Part shown: positions 36,801-49,852 of the stretch, piece after piece | Layout: each line of letters begins with the position of its first letter | Position numbering within the stretch: position 1 is the stretch's first letter | Assembly: GCA_964057225.1 (NCBI GenBank) | Contig: OZ059894.1 | Location: 10,178,131-10,242,130, forward strand | Length of the DNA: 64,000 bases | Origin: Auanema rhodensis | Lineage: Eukaryota; Nematoda; Chromadorea; Rhabditida; Rhabditidae | Reading direction: 5' to 3' | Notes under the pieces: model-generated | What the model saw: the letters and a program-made list of their open reading frames with translations, nothing else | The model's database searches: none | Told to the model about the DNA's origin: nothing | Position numbers and translations under genes: made by a program

Positions 36801-39800
36801 ATATCAAAGCATGGCATTACACTGAAGGCCGAATTGTCAACTGAATTAGCGGTGTCTGATGAACATTGGAGAGAAAAACGCAAAAGTACTAACGGAAGGA
36901 CTGTACTGCTTAAATGAAAACAGAGGTTGTGACCTGGCAATATAAAGGAACGTTATCTAAATCTAGTAAAGTGGGACGCCCACTAATCTATGGGATTGTT
37001 ATGTGATAAGATGGTCAACGGAGAGCAAGCCAAAAGAGCCAACTCGACAACGAACTGTATAGACAGTTACTGAACTCCGGGGGTGGCGGCAATCTCCATT
37101 ATGTCTGTTAGTGTGTACTCATCAGTACGTTGATCTGACTCAAAAATATCAAAAAGAGCATTTCCAGTTCTGATATGTGTGTGTGTATTGTTTTTCTCCA
37201 GATTATTCATAAATCGTTTTAAAAAAAAGTGTAGGGCGAAAGAGAAAGAGAAATAGAATAATATATTATTATAGTTATGTTCAAGATTTCTTATTTTGGC
37301 AGAACCGGAACGCTGGCTACGAACTTGAAAAAGAAAGAGAGGCTGAAGAGAGATTGGGAGAAGTGGAGGTGAGTGTATGGCGTGCTAGCTAGAAAACAAA
37401 GAATTTGTTAAGTAAAAGGACAGTTAGGTCGCGTGCACAAAAAAAAAGATACAGAAAAGTGCAGTATTCTGCGATAATTGAGAGGAGAAGTAGACGAACG
37501 AAGAAAAAGGTAAGAGTACATAACGCAGATAGCGAGAAAGGAGGGAATTAGGAGATGGAATGAAGGAAAGCTGTTCATATATCCTTATTTATAATATTCT
37601 TTAATAATTGGAAAAGAGATAGAATCGATGGCTTATCGCTCATCAGAATCCATAAAAGATGACACCTACTGTATCGTGAAAAGAAATAAATAGATAGGGA
37701 GAGGTAATTTGCGAGACAAAGATACTGTTTAGACCGTTTCGAATCGTCTTCTTCTGGATGTCCAGGAGAAACGACGATAATGCATGTGATCAGAGGTTCG
37801 AGAGAAGAAAACGTGAAATAACAAGAAAAGGTGAGAGAGCCTTGACGGACACTCGCTGGGTTTTAATGATAATAGAACCTAGATGTTCAGTTATTATCAG
37901 TTAGTGTTCATCGAGCAACAAGTATAGTGAAGGCCCCAGAACTTCTGGAGACACATATCAGACTATCAAACTGATGTAGAGGGAGAGAAGAACGTGAAAC
38001 TATAGTGGAAAACAGAAACAACCTTTCTATAATATTGAAAGAACCACAAATCTTCAACGTTTTTCAATCAAAACAGATAAGCACGTTAGAACGAAAACTC
38101 AAAATAAGCCGAAGTTTCAGAATCGTACAACATATGAATGTGTGGAAGTATACCTTGTATCAATTCATCAACTAAACTAACGGAGAGTCAGTCAACTAGC
38201 CAACAGGACGGACGCCCGCTCGGTCGGCTACAGATGATCAGAACGGTGATGATGATGATGCCCACCATCAAACCAGAGCATCGAAGTTCAGGTCACACTC
38301 TTGCGTTTACGGGCTACCATTAGCGTATTTTCGTTTACTACTGTTCAGAAACAGGTTACAAGTTAAGAAGACAAGTACAAAATGAAGAAGAGATAGAGGG
38401 AAACACTTTTCAGGAAGTACATGCTCTTTAATGGTTGAGGTCGTAACATTAAAATATCTGAACTCGATGAACATCCTACGAACGTGAACGCCAGGTGGAA
38501 TGAGAAAGAAGGTGGGATATTGAGTCAGCATTTGGGAATTAAATCAAAAGGATTACCTGCTAAAACAGAAACCCAATGGGCATAGGTGATCAGTGATGAT
38601 AGATTACATCCTCTAACAATATATTTGAAGTTTACACAGTACAATAGAAACAGGAAGATTTGTAAATGAGGGGAGGGTGGGCGAGCGAGTAACAAAGGGA
38701 GAGAGAAGTGAGCGTGGTTGTTATACAGCAAATGAAAAGAATTAATAAAGATCATGTCAATGATGTTTGACTATCTGATGAGCAATACAGACAGAAAAAT
38801 AATATCTTTTTTTTTTACGAATTTTCGATTGCTACTGTCAATCCAGTAAGAGAATAATTGGACCCGCTTTTATAAGAGAAATACTTATCAGGTAAATGAC
38901 GTAATTTAGATCTTAATCAGCCTTTTAAAAGACATGAATCACCATATTTCATCAAAATTAGAGGGGATTCCTATTCGTACCTGTCCACAAAAAAACCTAT
39001 TTTTGGAATAAAGTTTCGAATTACATGTGTGTAAACTCTTTTAAAAATAAAACCGTTGTTTCGTAATATGGATGTGTACAGGCTTTAAACCTACAGTTCA
39101 CTTCATGTTATGACTTTCCTTACAATTCTTTTATCAATTGAGAGAAGATTGAAAAGAGAAATTATCAGATTTGTATATTAGGAACCAGGAAGATAATAGG
39201 AAATCATGACCCGTTTTGATGAATAACAGATTAATTAAACAGAAATTTATGAATTCAGTCCTTATCTTTTGAAGGTTCGTTAAAAGAACTAATAAAAGAT
39301 TATAAGAAAACGTACTTGATAAGCTTTCATCCACATTGGAATCAAGGATAAGGAATCCCTTTTCTTCGCCAGAATTTGTTTCGTTCATAGTTGAAAGAGC
39401 AGATTCATCCAACGAATTAGCAGTAGTATCCTGAAATTTACATATTAAGTATCTTTATCTTATTTAATTTTTCATATATTCTTTAGAATTATTTCAAGAA
39501 GAAAGACTAACTTGTCCGTATTTTTCAGGAGACCACTGAAGGAGGAAGTGGTAAATACTATCAGCCTTGTTACGAGGAATAGCAAACCTAAAAAAAATAA
39601 AATTGAGAAGATAAAAAACGTGAGTTAGTTTAGCAAAAATAAATAATTAAAAGAAACTAACCAAAATTCTCTCTTCAATTTATTTCCAAAAGTAAATTCT
39701 TCGTCGTATGAACTTACAGAATTTCCTGCACCTGGAGAAGAGCCTGAATATCAACGTTAAATACACAGAAAAATTCAGTAAAAACGAAAATTTGGGAAAA

Positions 39801-42800
39801 TGAACTATAATAATGGAAATATTGGAAGCTTTTGTTTTCGAAGGTCATTCAATCCCAATATCTAGCATTGCACAGCCTGCTAGTGTGGACATTTAGCAAA
39901 AATCAATAAAAAGCAACATTTCAAATAGCTTAAAAGATTCATGAAAATCCTATATAAACGAATAAGAGAATGTGCAAATTTGGAATCGAAAAACTAATTT
40001 TTCTTCGATTCATTAACTCTTCTCAAGTTTCAAAATAAAAAAAAACGAATATTTGTAAATATCGGCTAGGATATATATAGCAATGAGTTATTTATAAGAG
40101 TAAATGAAGCTCACGTCGAGATTTCTTTTTCGTTCTAGTAAGACGAACAGCCATGTAATATGGCAGTTGTGGAGATTCCGCTTCACTTGTCTATAAATAA
40201 GAAAAAAAGTATAATTTAAGTAGTTGGAAACAATCTTACAGTTCGGTTTCTCTTCATCATCTCATCAACAGGCATGAATAAATCCGGCATTTCGTCGGTA
40301 GTTGTTGCACAAGCGAATCTAATAATTTATTAATTCATAATATCGTTGGCAATAGATCTTTGAAGCCATGTATATAATACACATGTATTTCATTTTATCT
40401 ATTTTTCTCCTTTATTTTGTCGAGAGTTATTGTGTTTTTTATATTTCCTATTACATAAATATTAATCAATCCACGTTTCGTGAGCTATCGCACTCAGATG
40501 AGAAATATTTTCAAAAACTAATCGCCGTTGCAAAATATTCAAATTAAGAGAGGGATTCAACAAATAAAATTCATAACTTACAAGCTTTTGTTAATTTTGG
40601 CGGATTCGTCTCTAGCTTGTTGAGTTTTGGCACGTAGTTCTTCTAGAGTTGCAAGTGATTGATCACGTTTCAGTTGACTGGGAGATTTCTGCTCCTAAAA
40701 TTGTAGTTTATTGAATAAAACAGGAGAGGAACTACTACCATAGCCGTGTTTAAAAGTGAAAATGGGATAAAATAAGCAAAGTTAACCGTTTAAGAGATCT
40801 TTGGCAACAAAATGGTAGCGATACGCTACATTTGACACGATAACAACTCATAAATGAACTGACCAGTTTTCAAAAGTATACTAATTTACAAGTATTTCAC
40901 CATAAAAACGAACGTTTAGCCCTTTTTGTGATGAGAAATCACATGAAAATATTTTTGGATTCAATTGTTATGTTAGCTTGGATATGAAGTACTGAGTGAG
41001 GGAATTAAGGTAACGATAGGCTAACCTCAATTTCCAGACTAAACATCTCCTGGACGCCATTGATTCCATCCGACACTAAACTAGTTCCCATATCTACCAT
41101 TCTACTGGGAACCGTAGCCACTGCATCTGCGGCAGCCTGAAAAGGAAATAATATATCTTCGAATTATCGTATTATCGAAATCAATGAAAAGCTTCCTTGA
41201 AGCAGAATACGACCTATGTTACTACTAATTACAAAGTGCTCTTCACAGAAACAAGTTAGCGAGATTAAAAATAACAAACCTTAGCTTGATTAGCAGCAGC
41301 ATTAGCAGCTTCTCCAACAACTTTAACGCTTGTTTCGATTCCAGATTGGAGGGAATCTTCAAAAATCAAAATTAAGTCAATGCCAAGAAATGAGAACAAA
41401 CCTGCGGCACTTTTAGTATGAGTAACAACTCCATGAGCAACGGTTTTGGTTCCTTGAGATACTGATTGATGAACTGAGCGAGCACGAGCACTGAAAACGG
41501 AGTCGAATGTAATTCATACACATGGACCAAGTAGTTACCTGAGTGTCCTACTTAACTTTCCGAATGATCGTCGGGCAGCATCAGGTGAAAACCGATTAAT
41601 ACTAGCGTTAGGGGATGGTGTATCTAACTCAGAAAAAGAACGCGGCCTCTGTTCTTCAGAAGAAGATGGGCTTTTACTTCTTTCTCTTCTCATAATTCCT
41701 GAATGAACAAAGTTATACGAATAAATCAAATATAAGTACCTTCTGAATCGGTTAAATCACTAACGGCGCGTTTTCGATCTGTTTCTTCCGGTGAATCAAG
41801 TCCCTTGGATTCTTCCGTAATAGCGGGAAGGAAAGAATCGCTACCCGTTTTTGAGGAAGAGCCTCCATTCTGAAAAATATGAAAAGTTCTTAAGCCTAAA
41901 CCAAAATTGGACTAACTGCATCCTCTACAGCACTTTCATATCCGTCAGAATCAGGATGGTCACATGTAAAAACAACTAGAAAAACATTTAAAAAAACACC
42001 TTCCAAAGAATAAATACCTTTTTCATGAACTGGATCGTCCGGTACATCAGAAGAACACGTAGACTCCACAGGGGCAGGTGTTTCTTCCGGAGTTCTCACG
42101 TGATTTGGATCGAAAATATCTTTTTTCTTTTCTACACGGTCCCCAGTTAATGCGGCAATTTCCTTATACACGGAAACGGAGACAATCTCATCCATACTGA
42201 AATAAAGAAAATTTAATTTGAGAACGAAAGCAATATTCTTACTTAGCAACCATTCCATATAGATTTTGACCATTTTCTCGAACTAATGGATGACTGACGT
42301 CAGGATCAAACATCAAACAATTTGGAGTTACAAGTAGAGTTCCTGCTACTGTTCCATCAGATTCAGTTACTTGTTTGACCTAGATACTGTCTCAGTTGAC
42401 CGGAAACACGCACAAAATACGTACCTTAATTTTTAAAAACCTTTGAAGACAATCGGCATCAGATTCATCAGTACTTCCTACGGGGGCACTACCAGATTTA
42501 GCAAGAGCATGTTTTTGAGCAGGAACAACATGACCAGGTCCCTTCTTAGGTGGTTCATCTAAACCATAACGAGGATAAAATCAAAAAGAGAAAAAGAAAA
42601 CGAACGTGTTGATGTGTTATTGTTAATTCCCTTTGATGAGTTAGCGTTTTCAAAAACATCATCTGATACAGGAATTGGCACAATCAATTTCTGTCCAGGA
42701 AAAACCTGAATATAAAAATGAAAAATAAGTTGGATGGATATGAATAGGACTACCATTCGTGAGCTCATCCTATTAAGTTTCATAAGTTCCCCTACTGTAC

Positions 42801-45800
42801 AGTCATGAAAGGCTGCTATCCTTTCTAAAGTATCTGAGCCAGTAACCGTATAATCCATCTGAAAAAAAAATGAAAATCAGTGCAAATATTTATTAAAGCA
42901 GGTGTTTAAAAGATGAGAATACTAACAGAATAGATTTTAGAGTTTATTTATGTTTTTCACATAACGATTTCAAGGTTCTGACGACTGGATTAGATTAATC
43001 GATATCGTTCGCAATACACGAAAACTATTCTTCAAAAGGAGAAAGAATATTGATGGGATAGATAATACATTAAGAATGATAGAGAACTATGAATCATTAC
43101 GGCGATTGTGTTCGAAAAAAACATTCTGTAAAGCCAAACAAATTGCAAGATTGCGAAGCAAAGTCATATGGAAAATCCAGGTATTGGAGAAGATCAGAGT
43201 GCACGCTTGTTTTCATCTCACAAAGCCAGCACATGCACACAGACGGCACTCCATTCTGGTGCCTCTCTACTTCTCGCTCACTCTTTTTCTCTTCCCTATC
43301 TGTTTGGAAAAAGAAAGAAAAAGCCCGCAGGCCAACCAAAAATGGCCCAGTCTCTTTTGTTGGCTCCTAAGAATTTAGAACAGACTACCACTATTACCAC
43401 TACCACCAACACTAACACGACTACTCAGACTGCGAAGTAGTTGGTTGGTAGAAATCAGAAGATGACGACGATGAAAACGACAATCAAGGACATTGTCATT
43501 GCCGTCATCGTCGACACCGTTGACATCGTAAAGAATATAGACGAAACAGCAATAGGTTAGTTCAATCACATGGTTTTATGTTAGTTTGTAGAGCAAGCAT
43601 ATCTTTCAAGTACGAACCCATGCTTGAGCATAGAAAATACAAAGAAGAAAAGACGAAACATATAAGGCTAAGACATAGGGAAATACGTAATTTTAGATAA
43701 TCAAATTTCAAATGATTGCTTTAACTCAATCAATAGTGTGCGTATTTCAAGAAAATTCAAAGCAGAGTTTTGCAAACTCAACATGTGCCATCAAAATAAA
43801 TAAAAAAAACAACTAATTCATAGCTGAATATCTAAGCAAAGAGAAAGCTTGATGGCACAAAAAAAAATTAAGAAAACTAAGGATAGGAAGGATGGAACAA
43901 ACTAAAAGAGGGGAATGTTTTTAAATAAATAAAAGAACCGCCTAATAAACAAAGGCTATGCTGTGTAGCTATAAAACAACAAGAAAAAAGAAAATTAAAA
44001 CAGAAATACTTGCGAAATTTTGATTGATTTGTAAAGTATTGAACACCAAATCAGAGTCGAACAACCGCTCAATGTCACCGAACATGCATAAATGAAACGC
44101 TTACAGTACACGTTTTTCACGTACATACGTGAATGTACAGAACGAGAAATCAATGTGTAATGACGTCACCAGGTAAGCGTTAAGAGAAGGAGAAAAACGA
44201 AGAGAGAGAAATGTTGAGAAGTATAAACATGAGCATAGGATAAACTGAATGAAAATGATAATGCAACGGAGACGATTATGATGATAATGTAAATGTAAAT
44301 ATGATAGTAATACTGATTACGTGGGTGATAGGTTATTGGCCGGACATATTGTTCAATTGGACTATTTTGAGGCGTGATAGGGGAGGCATGTCGCCTGCGC
44401 CAAGTGCATGATGTGCCGAAAAACCAGAAATTTTTGGCTTCACTTTGGTTACATTGACACACATCAACAGATATGTTCTGAAGACAGAAAAGAGATAATG
44501 AGAGGAGAGACGAGAGAAATTATGAAAGAGAGAGGGAGAGAGCGATGAAGAAGGTAATTAGAAGGATGTGAGGCAAACTCGGAGAATAAGATGGGCAGGT
44601 ATGCATATGTAGTTAAACAGAGAAATAGAAAGAAAAAGGCAGAGGTTAAAAAAAAGCGGTAAAGAACAAAAGATGAAAAGCGAGAACGTAGCTAGAGGTG
44701 AAAAGAAATAAAGAGTTTATCAGTTTCCTTGTTTGTATGCTTCGCCTAAACACATGTTAGAGTGATGGCTACTACGATTGTAAATGGACGTTATCGGGAG
44801 TCATATCGATGCTTTTACTTATAGTTTGTGATTTTTACAGTGTGTCATGTAACTAGTCGGTTGTATTCTATAGAACAAACGATTGGACGACCAGCGGACA
44901 CGTAACCAGGGAGAAGGAGCGCAGGAAGAGCATCTAAGCGCCGTACAGCGTCGAGAGCTGTGACCATGGAACAAATCTTTGTTGTCTTCAGCTGTTCAGT
45001 ATTTGGGATAACCAAATGCAAATTGGGGGGTACGGAAGAAAGCCACTGTGATGTTTCCAATGCTGTCGACGATCAATGTGCTGCCCCAACTCTGACTCTT
45101 TCTCTTGCTCTCCGTTTTTTTAGCATTATCACATTGGGAGAGAAGGAGAGAGAATAAGGGTGGGATGAGTGAAGGCAGAGGAGTGGTGGTTGGTCGTGTG
45201 CTGGAAGTGATGCCGCCGTAGTTGTCTTGTGTAGCCGTGTGACAAGTGTTAGAACGAGACGGAAGGAGAATAGCTCTGGTTCGGGTAACGGAAGCGAAAG
45301 TCACAAATTGGCTTCAGAATTTTTCTTCGCTCTCTTCAGCATTATTTTGAAGAAAAAAAGTTTTTCTCTTATATTCTCAAGATCCGCTATGGCTTGTGGC
45401 AGTTGCTTCTGTTGCTTTGGCAGCGAATCCGTTCAACCAGTTCCATTTAGAATCCTAATCATTTAAAACCTAACATAGAAATTGGTATGAAAATGCTTTT
45501 TTGAAAAAACTCTGAAGCTGCTTCAGTCATCTCCCTGTCTACCAAAAACTTCAAATTCTTGTATGTGGATGTGTGTGTATGTATGTGTGTAGATGAAAAT
45601 TTACGGAAATATCAGCTTTAGCTTCTACTGTGATTGAACCAAGTTTTTGAAAATCAAAAAAAAAAAAAAAATATTTCAAGAATATAATCGTTTATAGCAA
45701 ATGCAATTTCATTTATAATACATGGAGATATGTGATTTTTTTTCATTTTTAAGCAAATAGTGTAGGATTGTGATTAATGGAGTGAGAGAGAGTGTGATAG

Positions 45801-46062
45801 AGAGTTCAAAATTTAATAAAATTCAAACTATATGATGAAATGGATCATAACTTAAAATGATTTTGGTTAAAGAACAAGCACATGGTCCGGTTTGCAATAA
45901 TGATCTCAAAAAGTCGGATTATTTTTGAATAACTTTGCGAAAAATTGATAGAGATAGTTGCAGAAAAGCAATATTTGGTATGAGAGATGAGAAGAAGCAT
46001 GTCAAATGTTGGAGAATGTATAGAGAGAGCTAAAGAACGAAATAGAAGAAGAGAGAAAGAGA

Positions 46063-46096
<34 letters not shown>

Positions 46097-46877
46097 TAGA
46101 TAGAAGGGAAGTCAGTGTATGGATGATGCAAACTCTTTGAAAGATTTGTTATATGGTTTTCAAACAATTTTATGAATAAAAGTGGCAAACTTATATATTA
46201 AATAGAAAGAGATAGTTGTATAAATTGCAACAAGAAATAACTTTAATTCAGCTATTACTAGAGGAAGAGAAGATGAAGAGGGGTGGAAGGGGGGAGGAGG
46301 AAGGAGGGGAGAAGTGAGTTACTGAGACAAACAGCTGTGTATGTACATGTATGTGTGTAGATAGCAAGTTTCTAAACATAGACATGCATATAGAGTTTAA
46401 ATAAATAAAATTAAAATTGATTAATATGCAAACAAACAATTGTAAAGAAGTTGTTATTAACTATATGATAATTATAATTTGATATGTATAGTAGTCAACA
46501 ATGCATTTTCTTATATAATCATTTTAATTTTAATTTTTAAATAATTAAAATTATTGAAAAATAATAATGGAAAACAGAAAAATATAGGTATTCTCAGTAT
46601 AGAAAGAAAGATATTATGGAAAGAGAGAGAGCTAGAGAGAGAGAGAGAGAGAGAGAACGAGGGATGGCAGACGACGATAAAATAAGAGTAAGTATGTTCA
46701 AGATTGACTTGACTGGATATGTGTAAGTAACTTGTCAATTTGATTCTTTTTTTTCCCTTTTGAGAAGACTTTCGAAAAAAGCGAGGAAAAGCCGGGAGAG
46801 CATTGCAAGTGGAACAGGCTGACAAAGATGAAAAAGATAAACTAAAGAGCACGTACAAGCGTGAGAGAATGAGGGAA

Positions 46878-46909
<32 letters not shown>

Positions 46910-48284
46910 GGAGTAAACTCTTCTTTAAGCATCCTCTACTTTCCCTCCCAAATATCTTTGTTCTATCGACTTCATTCATTTTTAGCTCTCCTAATATTCC
47001 CGACGGGACGATATAATTTAACTTTGGCCACCCCTTTTTCCATCTTTTTCTCTCAGAGAATTCAAATATATTCTCTCAATTCTCCAATATCATATTTTTT
47101 TTACATTCATGTTCATAGATGGCTCAATGTTTGTTCTCTTATAAAATAATGTTATAACTTATATATTAGATGATGCAATACAATGTAACATCAACAAAAT
47201 CTCAGTTTATGTATCTCCTATAACAGCAAGTTTCAGTTCACCAGACAGCTAGCTAGCTACACATGTATGCATTTCCCTCTTAACCCACCAACTCTTCCAT
47301 CCTTTTACATCCTTACATCTTATACTACTCCTGCTACTGCTACTCCTACTCCTACTGCTACTACTACTACGTCTTCGCCAATTTATTTCCTCCCTTTTTC
47401 AATCCAAAAAAAAAAAATATTTTTTTCTCTTCTCCTATCCAACCATTTTTTCTCTCTCTCTAGTCTTATGTCACAATAATTTATTTTATGCTCCTCATCT
47501 TTCGAACGTCATCAAACGAGAAGTAATTATTTAGCACAACCTTAAGAGGTTCATGATGAAAAAAATATAAAAATCTTCAAAATACATATAGATAAAGTTA
47601 AATTTTCAAACCTTTTTAGCTTATAAAGAAGGTTTTACTACAAAAAAATTAAGTAAAAATCAAGAGAGACGTAAAATTTCTGTAAATGTGCAGGGAGGGC
47701 ACGCTGATACAGAGTCAAAACGATAAATCTTAAATTGGATTTTAAAGAATTTCAGAGAAATTTGCTGTTTGTTTAAATCAAATTTTTTCATGAAAAATAT
47801 GGAAAAAAGGAGAAAATAAAAGAAAATAGTCTGTAAGTTGAAGGAAGGTAGTAGCTGGCTGTTCTCATTAGCCAGCCACTGAGTGCTTTGATCAATAGAC
47901 ACAGTTATCGCCGCCATATCATGATTGGTTGAAAATTTTCATAACAATACGCTTTTTTTCGGTAAATAAACTTATTTTTGTAATCAGAAATGATATGAAA
48001 ACATTATCTTTATTAGATGAAATTGCTGGATACTTACTTGACATGCTGGAATAGGTGGTGCTGATTGAATTTCGGTTGATTCATTCGAGGATTCACTTCG
48101 AAAACGACGTGGAGATAGTGATCGCAGACTGCCAAACCGAAATCTGGATAGTCGATCCGTCAGCATAGTTGAGTTGAGCTTGTCGTCGCTAGCTAGCTCA
48201 AGATTCTCTATACTATGCCGGTAAGAAGAGATGGGAACTTCAGTCTGTAAAGCTTCGAGATTTCGGCGACGTCGTCTTGTTCCT
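30837..48284 (-). CDS. lmd-3: OXR1/NCOA7 family protein (LysM, GRAM-like, TLDc), LMD-3 type
   Basis: OXR1-family proteins protect against oxidative stress, and their TLDc domain binds the V-ATPase. Exons (minus): 48284-48038 (or from 48282), 42858-42754, 42705-42606, 42558-42425, 42379-42243, 42196-42018, 41975-41917, 41869-41740, 41698-41539, 41490-41402, 41356-41280, 41136-41026, 40694-40582, 40318-40240, 40190-40115, 39743-39662, 39587-39512, 39430-39316, 31971-31802, 31514-31420, 31343-31225, 31165-31001, 30952-30837. From the LysM methionine this is 828 aa. LysM (1-50) reads YTVTGSDTLERIAAFHDCTV then PGQKLIVPI. The GRAM-like region has GTLLVTPNCLMFDPDVSHPL. The family block FWFAIPRNKADSIYHFLLQW is present. 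TLDc (about 665-828) has ALGYPWVSIYNSEKHGFSLATLYR, DTEDHIFGAIVSG, GAGSGHYGLWLDG and ends KEDFIVQFVEAFGFRM. Exon 48284-48038 adds 82 Arg/Ser-rich codons and has no upstream start of its own beyond an internal Met at 48166. Confidence 0.95.
32453..32672 (-). CDS. lmd-3: Alternative first exon A of lmd-3 (short TLDc isoform)
   Basis: ATG at 32672 opens 73 codons rich in Ser, Val and Arg (FMDKVQTSTTSLASSISVAS and onward), ending in a GTATGC donor in phase 1. It joins the exon at 31971 without breaking frame and would give a 294-aa protein that is nearly all TLDc. This mirrors the short, stress-inducible TLDc-only isoforms known for vertebrate OXR1 and NCOA7. An internal promoter upstream is implied. 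Confidence 0.8.
33720..33910. promoter_or_regulatory. GC-richer island, possible internal promoter of lmd-3
   Basis: About 190 bp with markedly higher GC than the intron around it, including GGAGGCGGAGC (about 33880-33890). It lies roughly 1 kb upstream of alternative first exon A. Short open frames on both strands lack family similarity. It could be a promoter or an untranslated first exon. Confidence 0.3.
35577..36228 (-). CDS. lmd-3: Alternative first exon B of lmd-3 with myristoylation signal
   Basis: ATG at 36228 opens 217 codons beginning MGAGHSS, which fits the N-myristoylation rule (Gly2, Ser6). The rest is low-complexity, with polar, His/Gln-rich and TPPTPTTPTTT segments and a basic end (KEERGRSRS-type). 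A GTGCGT donor at 35576 leaves phase 1, exactly what the exon at 31971 needs. The isoform would be 438 aa: a membrane-anchored N-terminal region plus TLDc. Human TLDC1/MEAK7 is also a myristoylated TLDc protein, so lysosomal or other membrane anchoring is a reasonable inference. Confidence 0.75.
38140..38330. other. Higher-complexity island in the large lmd-3 intron
   Basis: This stretch in the 7.3-kb intron between 39315 and 31972 is less AT-rich, with GCCCGCTCGGTCGG-like sequence. It could be a regulatory block or an untranslated first exon. No coding model fits. The remainder of that intron, outside the two alternative exons, is AT-rich without recognised features. Confidence 0.25.
44160..45460. 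other. lmd-3 intron islands, possible alternative 5' exons
   Basis: Within the 5.2-kb intron before the LysM exon, two patches (about 44330-44465 and 44850-45300) have balanced composition and open minus-strand frames. The first runs from a TCTTCAG acceptor to a GTAATC donor but ends in phase 1, which does not fit the LysM exon (phase 0). Because the LysM exon begins with ATG directly after CAG, untranslated first exons here could still be used. A CRE lies at 44160-44167. The rest of this intron has no visible feature. Confidence 0.3.
46045..46103. repeat. GA / GATA microsatellite
   Basis: A purine array on the plus strand, followed by short GATA units, inside the lmd-3 intron. Similar arrays in the same intron are at about 46620-46656 and 46877-46913. 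All are pyrimidine-rich in the lmd-3 transcript. Confidence 0.9.
47323..47370. repeat. (CTA)n-type trinucleotide array
   Basis: A run of ACT/CCT/GCT triplets within the lmd-3 intron. It is read as a Thr/Pro run in a plus-strand frame that is otherwise unsupported. Confidence 0.8.
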
Positions 48285-49330
48285 CTTCAAAAAGTACAAA
48301 TTTTTTCATGAAAAAATAAAGAAAAATCTTGAAAGATATAAAGTTTTAACGAAAAAAGAAAAAAGGAGAAACGAAGTTGAAAACTCTGTGAAAGGAGATG
48401 TTAAGGCATGAGGAATGGTTCGATGAAAAGCTCGAAGATCAAATTAGGATCTTGAAGGAAGGATGCCGGTTCGAAGGACAACAAATTCCAGACAAAGGTT
48501 GAAGATGAAAGAATTTTTTTTTTGTTTAAAAGCAAGTTCATCTAACAAGAAGTGATAAGGAAAATATGTTTACTGATGAGAAGAAAAATCAAAATTAACA
48601 AAACTAAGGCTTCATCTCTCAAGCTCTATCTATCTCTTTCACTTTTTCGCTCTTTCATCTTTCAAAACTCAACAGTAGTTTTGTGCAAAAAAAAAAGGAA
48701 ATAGAATAATAAAAAAAAAGTTTAACTTAAAGAAAAAAAAAAGATTTGGACTATTTAGTAAACAAAAAAAAACGTCAAAAAGAGAAGAGCTTAATGTCAA
48801 GAAATAATGATATAGAAGAATAGATGAAGCTCTTGGAGTCCACTATTTTAAAGCAAAAACAACAAAAAACAACAAATTATTGAAGAAGAAAAAGAATTTT
48901 TTTCTTAAAAAGTAATAACTATAGGAGGAAATTCTATAATGTCTGTATATACGTATGCATACATACATATGCATAGCTGGAAACGGTTGCAAAAATTTAG
49001 GAAGGGAGAAACATCTATTCTGGAAACAGTTTTCTTCCTCCGTTTACCTCTTTCTCTTTCTCTCTCTCTCTCTTTCTCTATCTCTGTTTCTATCCATCTA
49101 TATATGTAAACGTCATATTTCATACATATGTATGTACATGTTGCTGCACATGTGCTACAACATGCCATCTGAATATCTAAATCTTTGATAAGAAAATGAT
49201 ATTTCAATGAAGAAAATCCATATTCATATATCGATATAAGGTTTAATATCATAAACTTAATGATTTCAATGATAATTTGCTCTTTTTTCTTCTAACACCA
49301 AGGTTCAATCTTATTAAGAAGTAATGAGTG

Positions 49331-49346
49331 ATAGAGAAAAAGAGAG

Positions 49347-49417
<71 letters not shown>
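49331..49417. repeat. Long GA microsatellite
   Basis: Nearly 90 bp of GA with few interruptions on the plus strand. A CT array at about 49049-49085 faces it across about 245 bp, making a potential inverted pair. Confidence 0.95.
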
Positions 49418-49421
<4 letters not shown>

Positions 49422-49630
49422 AGAAAGATTGGACAAGGTAGAATGATATATGAACATCTATCTATTATAAGTAAGTATGTAGATACTTTTCACCTTTTAA
49501 GTCAATAGAATTATATGTACGTAAATACTTTTTGTCATTGAATTTTAATGAAAAAGTAAGAAATAGAAGAAGAGTTAAAGGTATGATTTAGAAAAATAAA
49601 AACAAAACAAACCAAAAAGAACAAATAAAC

Positions 49631-49815
49631 AGATAGATAGATAGATAGATAGTATGTATGTATATACATATGTACATATATATATATAATATACATTTCT
49701 GTTGAATAGAAAAAGAATTGTGTCTGAATGTCTCATGAAACAAAATATTAATCCGTTATATGTATGAAAGGATGTCTTATATTTATATATATATATTCAT
49801 ATAACTAACTATATA

Positions 49816-49849
<34 letters not shown>
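49631..49849. repeat. GATA and TA arrays
   Basis: A (GATA)n array at about 49631-49652 is followed by TA-rich sequence and a (TA)n array at about 49820-49849. Confidence 0.85.

Positions 49850-49852
<3 letters not shown>

Noticed and set aside
44340-44462. Minus-strand exon-like frame as a coding exon directly before the LysM exon of lmd-3
   Set aside because: Its donor leaves phase 1 whereas the LysM exon is entered in phase 0, so joining them would break the LysM reading frame.
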